DNA of 64,000 bases from Mytilisepta virgata (lineage: Eukaryota > Mollusca > Bivalvia > Mytilida > Mytilidae): positions 36,608,001 to 36,672,000 of the forward strand of contig CM051518.1 of assembly GCA_028015205.1 (NCBI GenBank). Direction: 5' to 3'. The position numbers and the translations under genes were made by a program. Shown in pieces: positions 1 through 9,249 of this stretch (the stretch's first letter is position 1; every line of letters starts with the position of its first letter). A model generated the notes under the pieces. The model ran no database searches. It worked only from the letters and a program-made list of their open reading frames with translations, and was not told the DNA's origin.

Positions 1-300
1 TTGTATAAAAAGGACATAATTTAGAAATGAGGGTCAAAATGTTTATCTCTCTCTCTCTCTGTGAGGTCAGAGACAACAAATCTCCTTGCTTGTTCAAAAA
101 GACAAACTTCAAAATAATTATATAAAAAATATTAAGTTATAAATGAAGAAAATAACGAGAAGGTAAATTTACAAAATTGAGGGTCAAAATGTTTATCTCT
201 CTCTAAAGATTCAGAGACAACAAATCTCCTCGCAAGTTTAAAAGACAAGCCTTAAAACTTGAGTTATAAGTAGAGCAAAATATCATAAAAGAATCACAAA
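1..300 (-). repeat. Tandem ~150-bp repeats beyond the 3' end of the Ngaro-type element
   Basis: Two copies of a segment starting GAGGGTCAAAATGTTTATCT occur near 28 and 178, each followed about 30 bp later by CAGAGACAACAAATCTCCT. Flanking sequence also aligns, so the period is about 150 bp. The block lies just past the 3' end (minus strand) of the SGNH ORF. Ngaro-type elements end in split direct repeats, so this may be part of that terminus. The window edge cuts it, and I found no matching copy on the other side of the element near 4.6-5.3 kb. Confidence 0.6.
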
Positions 301-460
301 ATTAATGTTCTCTGTACATGTATTAGATCCAACTTGAAAAATTTTCAATATTTGAAATAAAATTCTCAATTTATAATACATGTAAACAAATGAATAACAA
401 AGGTTAACAATAGAATACACAAAATAAATGTACATACAAAATGCAAAATACACTGTATAC

Positions 461-1015
461 TTATAAATGAGCTAAAGTGTTTGCAATGAAGGAATAGATT
501 TTGTTTAATCCTGCTACTGACAAATGTAATTTATCCTTGGAAAACAAAACAGAAATGGGACGACCATAAGTTCTGCTGAAAAATGACTTTTCACAAGCCA
601 TATACTTAACTTTGTTGTGAGAATTTGCTAACTCTTGTAATTTCTCATTAAAATTTGAAACTTTTAAATTGGTAAGACGAAAATCAACCAGTCTGGGGAG
701 CACAGATGAGAGAATTAAAGTACAGTTAGGGTTTGCTAATCTTATCTTTTCAATAATTAATCTCATATTAGCTTCATAAGCTGAAGTACTTAAACTATTT
801 ACATCATTGGTACCAACATGAATTAAAATATTACTTGGATCACCAAGAGGAAACAATTTATTTACAATTTTTTCTATTAGCCTTCCAGAGGTTAAACCTC
901 CAAGAGAATGTTTCTCTGTATTCCTCATCTCTGGCAAATAAGATAACATGGAGTCAGATATTATGAGCGTACTTTTATTCCATGCTTTACCATGCCCTAT
1001 AATAAAAATATACAT
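461..1015 (-). CDS. SGNH/GDSL-type hydrolase ORF of Ngaro-type retrotransposon
   Basis: A 184-aa ORF starting at ATG, 13 bp after the recombinase stop. The four SGNH blocks are visible in order: Ser block ISDSML (about residue 20), Gly block LGGLTSG, Asn block HVGTNDV (about residue 68) and the catalytic DxxH in DKLHLS near the C-terminus. The family is a serine esterase/lipase fold. Hydrolase ORFs of this sort are known accessory genes of some Ngaro-type YR retrotransposons; their role in the element's life cycle is not established. No internal stop or frameshift is seen. It could be translated by reinitiation after the upstream ORF. Confidence 0.8.
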   Translation of the reverse strand: MYIFIIGHGKAWNKSTLIISDSMLSYLPEMRNTEKHSLGGLTSGRLIEKIVNKLFPLGDPSNILIHVGTNDVNSLSTSAYEANMRLIIEKIRLANPNCTLILSSVLPRLVDFRLTNLKVSNFNEKLQELANSHNKVKYMACEKSFFSRTYGRPISVLFSKDKLHLSVAGLNKIYSFIANTLAHL

Positions 1016-1028
1016 GTCAATAAATATA

Positions 1029-2027
1029 TCATAAAAAATTCATCATCTTTGAAGATACAGATATTTTATCCTCTAAGCCATATTTTAAATATAATTTATA
1101 AGAATCACTTTTCCAGTCTCCCTGGAGTTGTATTAAATCAGCGGGAACGCCACATTTAAAAGCCCATGTTGCTCCACCCCTCCTGAAACTATGAGAAGAA
1201 TATTGTTGGGGATTTACCCCTAATTTTGTTATAGACTTTTTAATAAAAGCTTGAAACATGCCATATGAAACTGGTTTAATTTTACCGGCATGCCTTATGA
1301 TAAAGGCAGGTGATTCCAAAGAGGCAGGGAATTTTGAGCACATAGCTTTAAAGGCTGTAACCGGACATAAGGGAGAAGATTTCTTTTTCATTACTGGAAT
1401 GTCCAAAGTTCTTTCCCCAAACTGTATAGTTTTAGACCAAGAGAAGTGAATAATTAAAAATTCTTCAAAAACAGATATATCTCTCCTTCTAAGACATGTA
1501 GAAGTATCATTTGATTTTCCAACTAAATTGGATTTCCTGCACATTAGGAAAAAAGAAAATAAACTCAAACACCAATACGTCAACATATTATCATCCTCAA
1601 AGTTCAAATTTTCTCTTATTCTCATTAAAATATCTGGTGTAATAGGAAGTGCTGCTTTAATAGTATGAGGATTGCAGCGTTTTAAACCCTTCATAAATAG
1701 CTTAAAATAGAAAGATTCAAAATGCGTAAATGAAAAATCTAAAATTAAATGTAAAAATTTTACACCATTCAAATAATTCCTAATAGAATCTACTGACTTA
1801 AAAGATCTACTTAAAAATTGTGCAAAAAGACACAAAGTATCTAAATCACATGGTAATGGAGTTAAATGAAAATAAAAACAAAATAAGAAAAAAGACTTCC
1901 ATTGAGTCTTCATATTTTTCCTTGTTCCTTCTGCATGAGCCGATCTCAGGGATTCTGTTCTCTGAATATTTAACACTAGCAGTTCAGTGAAATTACCAAT
2001 TATGTTGGAATCTGAAAAATTGTTCAT
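1029..2027 (-). CDS. Tyrosine recombinase (YR integrase) of Ngaro-type retrotransposon
   Basis: A 332-aa ORF starting at ATG. It overlaps the end of the RT ORF by 35 bp in a different frame, and a TGA sits immediately before its ATG. Catalytic residues of the tyrosine recombinase family are visible: first Arg in CRKSNL (about residue 163), HSFRRGG as the HxxR box (about 280), Trp in QGDWKS and the nucleophilic Tyr in YLKYGL near residue 316. In DIRS/Ngaro elements this enzyme integrates circular cDNA without target-site duplication, replacing the DDE integrase of LTR elements. The frame is uninterrupted and all catalytic residues are present, so the copy may be functional. Confidence 0.9.
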   Translation of the reverse strand: MNNFSDSNIIGNFTELLVLNIQRTESLRSAHAEGTRKNMKTQWKSFFLFCFYFHLTPLPCDLDTLCLFAQFLSRSFKSVDSIRNYLNGVKFLHLILDFSFTHFESFYFKLFMKGLKRCNPHTIKAALPITPDILMRIRENLNFEDDNMLTYWCLSLFSFFLMCRKSNLVGKSNDTSTCLRRRDISVFEEFLIIHFSWSKTIQFGERTLDIPVMKKKSSPLCPVTAFKAMCSKFPASLESPAFIIRHAGKIKPVSYGMFQAFIKKSITKLGVNPQQYSSHSFRRGGATWAFKCGVPADLIQLQGDWKSDSYKLYLKYGLEDKISVSSKMMNFL

Positions 2028-3699
2028 TCACTTTTAATTCCACATACTGTTTACCCGAAACTTGTTCAATAAATTTTTTCTCAAATTCAGAAGACAAATG
2101 CCATCTTGATAACCAATCAGGTAACCTGTTTTCTCTGCCTTCAATGTAAGCTGCTCTCAATTCACACTCTTTAACTGCACATATAAAACAAATTTCCCTT
2201 AAACAGGACTGTAAAAATCGACTTCTTGATTTTCCCTTATTGATAACTAATACTGAAACCTGATTATCACAATAAATACAGATCTTTTTTCCTCGGGCAC
2301 CCCACAACTTGAGGCAAACAATGATGCTTAATAGTTCTAATGCATTAATATGCAAATTCTGCTCTAAAATAAATTCAGGAAACTGACTATGGAAGTAAAA
2401 ACGTCTACAAATTCCACCACATCCACTTAGACAAGCATCAGAAGCAAAAAATTCATCTGGTTCTGTCCAGTCTTGCAAATTTAAAATAGAAACACCATTA
2501 TAAAGATGCAAAAATTTAGACCACCAGAGTAAATCTTTTTTCAAGTCTAATGACACTTCCAAAACAACATCTGTATCTGAAAATTCTCTTAAAAAATTCA
2601 AAATTCTTGAAATGAATATTCTTCCTGGAGGTACACAGCTCGCTACAAAATTTAATTTGCCAACAAGAGACTGAACCTCTTTCAAACAAACAGAACTTTT
2701 CTGCAACCAAACTGAAACCAATTCAATGATCTCCTCTAACCTAGATGGAGTGACTTCCATTGTCATTTTTTCTGTGTCGAACCAAATGCCTAAAAAACTC
2801 ATTCTGAAACAAGGTTTACAAGCTTTTTCAACTGATTCCTCTAAACCACAGCAGTCCAGTACCCATTTTAAAGATTCAAAAGAAACATCTGCCAAATCAC
2901 ATTTATCTGCACCAGCAAAATCGTCCAAATAATTGATAACAGAAACACCATGCTTAGCAGCTATAAACTGAACAGCATTTGTGACTCTTTGACATATATA
3001 AGCAGCTGATCTTAAACCCATCGGCAAAACCCTATCTATGAAAAAATGACCTTTCCATGTAAAACCTATCAAGTTGTAATCTTTAGGATCCACTGGAATT
3101 TGTCTGTAAGCCCTTTTTAAGTCCCGCTTAAAAATTTTGCAACCAGCACCTTTATTCTTAATAATTTCAATAAATTTATCTACATTTGGATAATGCAAAC
3201 TGATTTCTTCACCTAAATACAAATTTTTATTTATTCCGTCATTCACAGAATTCCCTCTTGGAAAACTGAGATCCATAATTACCCTTCTTTCCTCTGAATC
3301 ACTTTTTGGAACCGAGTTTAAAGGTGACAGAATAAGTTCATCATCAAAGGGATTTTTTCTAAAGGGACCCATCACTGCACCATAACCTATTTCTTTTTTA
3401 ATATACTTTTCAATATCCTTGGCAAACTTTCTTGCTCCTGCATGATTTTTTACATTAGACTGACATAAATGTATACTTTTGTTATTAAAACCCAAAGGCC
3501 ATCCATACTGCAACATATCACAAACATCAAAATCATTATAAAATTGTAACTGATCTCTCCAAAAATTTATATGCAATTTTGAGAAAACTTGAATCTTCAA
3601 CTCATTGAAATTATACCCTTCACATTTAATTAAAAGGTTATGTAAAGCAATTAAATCGGGTAATTCTACTAAAATCAAATCTGAAACTGAATCACACAA
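1993..3699 (-). CDS. Reverse transcriptase-RNase H (Pol) of Ngaro-type retrotransposon
   Basis: About 568 aa. The RT domain holds the motif with PMGLRSAAYICQR and the catalytic YLDDFAG box near residue 260. The RNase H domain follows, with its acidic residues in SDACLSGCGG, ALELLS, YCDNQ and RLPDWLS. No methyltransferase domain is seen, which fits Ngaro rather than DIRS1-type elements. There is no ATG at the 5' end: the frame continues upstream without a break to a TGA at 3742-3744, which is the stop of the Gag ORF in the same frame. Expression as a Gag-Pol readthrough product is therefore likely. The 3' end overlaps the recombinase ORF by 35 bp. Confidence 0.92.
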   Translation of the reverse strand: MCDSVSDLILVELPDLIALHNLLIKCEGYNFNELKIQVFSKLHINFWRDQLQFYNDFDVCDMLQYGWPLGFNNKSIHLCQSNVKNHAGARKFAKDIEKYIKKEIGYGAVMGPFRKNPFDDELILSPLNSVPKSDSEERRVIMDLSFPRGNSVNDGINKNLYLGEEISLHYPNVDKFIEIIKNKGAGCKIFKRDLKRAYRQIPVDPKDYNLIGFTWKGHFFIDRVLPMGLRSAAYICQRVTNAVQFIAAKHGVSVINYLDDFAGADKCDLADVSFESLKWVLDCCGLEESVEKACKPCFRMSFLGIWFDTEKMTMEVTPSRLEEIIELVSVWLQKSSVCLKEVQSLVGKLNFVASCVPPGRIFISRILNFLREFSDTDVVLEVSLDLKKDLLWWSKFLHLYNGVSILNLQDWTEPDEFFASDACLSGCGGICRRFYFHSQFPEFILEQNLHINALELLSIIVCLKLWGARGKKICIYCDNQVSVLVINKGKSRSRFLQSCLREICFICAVKECELRAAYIEGRENRLPDWLSRWHLSSEFEKKFIEQVSGKQYVELKVNEQFFRFQHNW

Positions 3700-3738
3700 T
3701 TTACAATGAGTCTTCTCATGTAAAGGTACACTGTTGTT

Positions 3739-3744
3739 TAGTCA
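3739..3744 (-). promoter_or_regulatory. UGA-CUA stop-codon readthrough site between Gag and Pol
   Basis: On the minus strand the junction reads AAG AAA TGA CTA AAC AAC. A single UGA separates two ORFs that share one frame. UGA followed by CUA is a well-known leaky-termination context, used by alphaviruses and several cellular readthrough genes. Readthrough here would insert one residue and fuse Gag to RT-RNaseH. The alternatives are a point mutation in this copy or internal initiation. Confidence 0.6.
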
Positions 3745-4620
3745 TTTCTTATTTTTGTTTGGGCAAGATTCTGAACATTCTGGGTGCTCTTGTTTAGTGT
3801 TATCTTTTTGCCAACAAGTTGCACAAATATGATAAACCATCCTATTACTTCCTCTTATAAAGGCATTGTGAGGGGATTTGGTTTGGTCACATTTGTTTCT
3901 TTGAAACTTTACACAAAACCATATGTTCTCCTTTGTGGTTTGCATTTTTCCTCCAAGCTGTTTATTTTGTCGAAACTCTTTAGACAAAGTATGTCCACTC
4001 AAAATAATGTTTTCCAAACATTGTGGATCATCTTTCCACGATTTCCTACCTAACTCAATCTGTCTGAGCCAGGCAGCATAAAAATCTAAAACTGCTGTCC
4101 ACAAATAAATAGAGCTTAAGTAAGAAATTTTTTGAAGTAGCCTTAATCTACCTAACTTCTCATTTTTGTCATGACAGAAGTTATTAATAATTTCCAGCTC
4201 ACCAGCCACAAACATTTTAAAATTTAATTGTTTGAACTCCAGATTTTTACTCACATATTCATATTGGAGAAAGTTATGGGGGAAAGCTTGTGGGTTTACA
4301 ACTTTTTCGGTGGATTTAACAACTAATCCAGACTTCAATTTTTTACCCTTAACTGATTGTGTCAAACGAGTTGAAAGTTCAAATTCTGACGAACTTTCAT
4401 CCGAATATGAACTGTCAGATGAAGAATCTGAATCTGTGGAACTGTCATCTCCCTTCAAGTCTTTTGAATCAAGAGCTGACGCCACCTTCATTTTCTTATC
4501 AACATCTGGTTTACTGCTTGATTTAGAAGAGTTCAAAGTCTGACTTTGTTTACATACCTTTGTTTTAACTTTAGAATGTAAAAATTCGTTAAAGCAATCG
4601 ACGAAATGCTTACAATTCAA
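3742..4620 (-). CDS. Gag-like ORF of Ngaro-type retrotransposon
   Basis: About 292 codons open. No ATG is found at the extreme 5' end. The first in-frame ATG is near residue 44 (KKMKVASALDS), unless an upstream start is joined by splicing. A Ser/Asp-rich acidic tract spans about residues 55-83. The C-terminus has a Cys/His cluster (FCVKFQRNKC, HICATCW, EHPECSESC) like the zinc-binding ends of DIRS/Ngaro Gag proteins. It ends at TGA (3742-3744), followed directly by CTA and 14 more sense codons before the mapped start of the RT ORF, all in the same frame. It probably binds RNA and forms the particle. Confidence 0.8.
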   Translation of the reverse strand: MNCKHFVDCFNEFLHSKVKTKVCKQSQTLNSSKSSSKPDVDKKMKVASALDSKDLKGDDSSTDSDSSSDSSYSDESSSEFELSTRLTQSVKGKKLKSGLVVKSTEKVVNPQAFPHNFLQYEYVSKNLEFKQLNFKMFVAGELEIINNFCHDKNEKLGRLRLLQKISYLSSIYLWTAVLDFYAAWLRQIELGRKSWKDDPQCLENIILSGHTLSKEFRQNKQLGGKMQTTKENIWFCVKFQRNKCDQTKSPHNAFIRGSNRMVYHICATCWQKDNTKQEHPECSESCPNKNKK

Positions 4621-4640
4621 AAAGTGATCGACGCCTCACC

Positions 4641-5500
4641 TGAAGTAATAATAATCCTGCAGAGATATAATCTATCAGTACTTTAGAATAATGGTCTTAA
4701 AACAGCTCCGATAGAGTTTAAATACCCCAAAAACTCACCCAATGAAATTCTTTAAAGGTTTTTTCCAATCAAATTAAGAGTTCTAAAAATATTTGTCAAA
4801 ACTATTCACCAGTGAGTAAATATCTATAAAACATTATTCAAAGAAAACAAATTCATCAAAATTAATTTCAAGTATCTTTCTGCAATTAATCATTTTTATT
4901 ATAAATAAAAATTTCCAAATTAAACCCCGCCTCCCCATTTTGTCGCCTGATTTTATTTTCTGTACATTGTGGCTTTTATTGACAGCATATTGGATACTTT
5001 CCCATTGAAATTGGTATATATAATTCAGGTTCATCACATGATATCAAAAGTCACGCAAAAATAACCGTTCAATAAATAATATCGTAAATTTTCACGCTTC
5101 CAAGACAGAAGACGCCGACATTGTCGTCACGCCATTACTAATAAATATTCATAAGCGCACCAAGAGTTACCTCCCCATTGAAAAACAGCCTTAACATACC
5201 TGCGTACTGGCATGCTCCGTGAAAGTCCGATATTTAAAGGTTTGGGGTTAAAATTTTGTTATCATTTCGAACAGTTATATATTGTTCATAGATGTACGAT
5301 AAGGTTTTTATATATTTATTATGGTCCGGATGTGAAGTCTTAATATAGTATGATTACCATAAAGGTGATCGCTTGCTAGAAATGGAAAAATTGGTTGGAC
5401 GGTACATAATGTAGAAAGCTCATTTTGAGATAATAACGTTCAAATCTATATACCAGTTTCCTTCGAAAATACTTAAATGCCTGACATATCTTATTCTTAT
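4641..5500. other. No gene seen; 5' flank/leader side of the Ngaro-type element
   Basis: AT-rich sequence upstream (minus strand) of Gag. It should contain the element's left end, but no copy of the repeats at 1-300 is recognisable, so the boundary is not fixed. Confidence 0.4.
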
Positions 5501-5504
5501 AAAC

Positions 5505-6797
5505 AGGTACACGTGTCTAGTCGAACATCGGTAGCTCGAACTAGGATTTCATGAAAAGCACAGACGGCTCGAACAGTTTTAAAATTCCCCTTTAGGTTAG
5601 ACTCCAAATTCAATTTTTTCTTTTTAAGTGGTTTCACTGATTTCATGATCATGGGGAAGTTTTAGAGTTGAATACTAGTCATATACATGTATACATATTC
5701 AGAAAAGACAAAATACAGGCACCGCTTCAAAAACCTAAAAATAAATGGAAATGGACCGTAGAGACAGCGTTACCATATAAACATTTCTTTTTTTTTAAAT
5801 GGCAAAAAAGATGCAATTTTACCAATGTTCGAACTCAAAATCAAGGTCTTTTGTTTTACGTTTTTAATAGAGATGAGCCTCAATATTTAAGATTCTACAT
5901 AAAAATTCATTACAGTTGTTAAGAAACTTTTCTGGCTCATTTTCTGATAATTTAACTTGCAAGCTCATGGAGCTACACGTGTCCTAGTTAGTTACCCCTA
6001 TTTGCAGTTTCAAAGCTTGTTCAGTTTACGTTTTCGCACTCTAAAATCTATCCTTTTTCACTTTCAGGGGCGGGTCCAGGTGAGGGCGTAATGGTCGTAC
6101 GCCTCCCCCCCCCCGGCCCCCTTTAAAAAAAAACTATCGTAATCTACTTATATTGTATTGAATATGGCAATTTATCATATTCATTAATTAAACACATTCT
6201 CTGATTTCTTTTTTAAACTTCCCTAATGGCCATATTTGAAAGGGGGCGTCAGGAATCGTTACATAAGTGCATTTCACAATTATTTTATGTTTTTTAGCAA
6301 AAAAAAGGTCCAAAAAATTTTTATTATACCCCCCCCTTTAAAATATCCTGGAAACGCCCCTGACTTTTATTTTTTCTATCTGTGGGTAATATATTTGTTA
6401 CATAAGAACCATGCTTACCAAATTTAAAATATCAATATTATTTTGGGGGTGCATTTATCCGAAACAAAATAATAAGTAGAGTCGCACCTTATTGTCATGT
6501 TAAAAAACAACGGTTTCTCGAAAAGTCGAACAAAAACTTTGGTCCCAACAATGATAGAATTGCCTATTTTACTACTGAAAACTCGAACTCAATAATTAAA
6601 TGGACAAGGTGCGATACAAAGTTTACAGTTAGATGTAATTAAGATGTCATAATTATTGTAAATTAGTGATTAACCTGTTTAATTTGAATTAAATCCATTT
6701 TATGGTCATAATCATACGGTATGGCATTAGAAATTTTCCGTATTTGAACAATTTTCAGTAACTCGATAATTCGACCAGATTTAGACGGTCCTGTATT
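5505..6797. mobile_element. Non-autonomous DNA transposon with imperfect TIRs (pogo/Tigger-like ends)
   Basis: The left end (ACAGGTACACGTGTCTAGTCGAAC...CTCGAAC, about 5503-5541) and the reverse complement of the right end (ACAGGACCGTCTAAATCTGG then TCGAA, to about 6794) form an imperfect inverted repeat with TCGAA/CTCGA blocks, as in pogo/Tigger termini. Further CTCGAA/GTCGAAC motifs lie sub-terminally near 5570, 6515 and 6590. No transposase is seen. A MITE at 6065-6362 is inserted inside it. Confidence 0.4.
6065..6362 (+). mobile_element. hAT-like MITE, copy 1 (298 bp, 5-bp TSD)
   Basis: Begins CAGGGGCGGGTCCAGG and ends CCTGGAAACGCCCCTG, a 16-bp TIR with two mismatches. It is flanked by ACTTT on both sides (6060-6064 and 6363-6367). 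A second copy lies at 58357-58813. TIRs starting CAGGGGCG are typical of the hAT superfamily. The short 5-bp duplication fits the hAT5-like subgroup better than the usual 8 bp. Confidence 0.75.
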
Positions 6798-7912
6798 ATC
6801 TTTAATTATTTCTATATAATATCTGACGTGAAAACAGAGAACTATCCTAGCACTTGAAATTTTACAAAATCACTTTGCATCTACAGTCCCGGTGACCATA
6901 TTGTTATACCAGAGGGTTGAAAATTTTCCTCTCAAGGGGTCAAGATATATTGGCAAGCTTCTCATATGCCGTGGACAACAAATGTGTTAAATGTTTTAAA
7001 GAGAAAGTACTGACAAGCATGCGCTGAATAAATCCAAGAATAAAGTTATGGGTACTGTAGCGAAACGTATTAAATAATTACACAATTTACAAAGACTTGT
7101 AATAAGTTATAAAATTACCTAAGTGAAATAAGCATAAACACATAAGGCAAGTACATGTAATAACGTTGAGATAATCTGATAAAATATAACCCCGATGTAT
7201 TAAGAAAAGAAATAGAAAACTCTAGCAATTTCCTTAAAACTGGATTTGTAGAAAAAAAAAGATGTAAATGGCCAAAATATGAAAGCTACTAGACCGTTCC
7301 AACCTTATATCCAAAACCGAAATGTTACTACCATGTTCTATATTCGATACAACCCTTCCCCTACGATCGTATCAAAGAAAACTCGAATGCACTGATTAAC
7401 TGATGTTTTTAATCTTTTGGTTTAAACCAGGTTTTTTTTCAGTCACAAAAAGTATGCAAATTACAGTTGTTGACCAATCAATGACAGGAACAAGATCCTA
7501 GAATTCTTGCTGGACAGCCTTATTGTTAGTTTTAGCAAATACGGTGATTAGAAAGATTACTAGTACAATCTCTGGGTACAGACTGTGCTCGTCTTATTGC
7601 CGACTGTTATTTGTAACAACAACTGCAAATATCATGACGATCTACTTACTATTGATACATTACACTTTTAAAAAGAGCATATTCTTACCATTCTTACTGA
7701 ACTATGTACCGTCCAACCATTTTTTGAGGTTCGTAATCATATTGTTTTTGCTTTTATAACATGTTTTATACATCAGGGTGTCAGGAAAAATAGGGGGCGT
7801 TGGGTACAATTAAACCCGTTAAACCCCATTATGGTATGTAACAAGTCAGATTATCCTGACTCTCTGATATGTTTATGTTTGGGTTTTGTGCTCGTTTATA
7901 TTTTATTTAATA
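6798..7912. other. No gene seen
   Basis: AT-rich intergenic or intronic sequence. One short open frame near 7523-7759 has no recognisable domain or codon signature. Confidence 0.4.
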
Positions 7913-8787
7913 TGAGACTGCCTGCTGCGTTGCTCGATTGGTATGATATTGTTGCCTTTTCCTGTTATCCGTATTTAATCTGAGACTGCCTGCTGTGTTG
8001 CTCGATTGGTATGATATTGTTGCCATTTCCTGTTATTCGTATTTAATCTGAGACTGCCTGCTGCGTTGCTGGATTCGTATGATATTGTTGCCTTTTCCTG
8101 TTATCCGTATTTAATCTGAGACTGCCTGCTGCGTTGCTGGATTGGTATGATATTGTTGCCTTTTCCTGTTATCCGTATTTAATCTGAGACTGCCTGCTGC
8201 GTTGCTGGATTGGTATAATATTATTGCCTTTTCCTGTTATCCGTATTTAATCTGAGACTGCCTGCTGCGTTGCTGGATTGGTATGATATTGTTGCCCTTT
8301 CCTGTTATCCGTATTTAATCTGAGACTGTCTGCTGCGTTGTTCGATTGGTATAATATTGTTGCCTTTTCCTGTTATCCGTATTTAATCTGAGACTGCCTG
8401 CTGCGTTGCTCGATTGGTATGATATTGTTGCCTTTTCCTGTTATCCGTATTTAATCTGAGACTGCCTGCTGCGTTGCTGGATTGGTATAATATTGTTGCC
8501 TTTTCCTGTTATCCGTATTTAATCTGAGACTGCCTGCTGCGTTGCTGGATTGGTATGATATTGTTGCCTTTTCCTGTTATCCGTATTTAATCTGAGACTG
8601 CCTGCTGCGTTGCTGGATTGGTATGATATTGTTGCCTTTTCCTGTTATCCGTATTTAATCTGAGACTGTCTGCTGCGTTGCTCGATTTGTATGATATTGT
8701 TGCCTTTTGCTGTTATCCGTATTTAATCTGAGACTGTCTGCTGCGTTGCTCGATTGGTATGATATTGTTGCCTTTTCCTGTTATCAG
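7913..8787 (+). repeat. 68-bp minisatellite, 13 units
   Basis: TGAGACTGCCTGCTGCGTTG recurs exactly every 68 bp from 7913 to 8729; the last unit is partial. Units differ by single substitutions (for example CTCGATTGG versus CTGGATTGG). No unit-length indels are seen. It lies upstream of the first recognised EGF exon, presumably in an intron or 5' flank of that gene. Confidence 0.95.
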
Positions 8788-9137
8788 TTTTGTTGTTTTT
8801 TTCATTGGTTAATAACAAAAATGTCGGAAGTAAAAATGAATTACTTTTTCGCCTGTAATGTAAAAAAAAACACTCAGATTTGAGATCTCGTAAACATTTA
8901 CCTATTACTCAACTTATTACAAAAGTTTTTTCTTACCTCTATTGCGCTTTGACCTTATATGTATTTTATTATAACCTTAACAATTTTTTCAGAACAACGA
9001 AATGTATTACTTTCGAACTGAAGTTTGTCCCTTGAAATTGTCGTTTAACGTTTTATATTAGATTTGGCATATAAAGAAGGTTTACATGTGTATAATAATG
9101 TTATATCAGTATACTTGTTGGATGTATTTTATTTCAG

Positions 9138-9249
9138 CGTGCGATAATGGCACATATAAGTTTGTGGATGACATCGAATGTATGCCCTGCAATGAAGGAT
9201 ATTACGGATATCGTTGTTCAGAAATTTGCCAATGTCCACCAAAAGCAAA
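9138..9249 (+). CDS. Exon: EGF-like domain (laminin-type EGF style)
   Basis: Acceptor TTTCAG precedes CG TGC GAT. Translation gives CDNGTYKF, CMPCNEGYYGYRC and ICQCPPKAK, a Cys-rich EGF pattern. A donor at AA|GTTGGT keeps frame with the next exon. The stronger-looking GTAACA donor 4 bp later would put a stop in the next exon. Confidence 0.75.
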
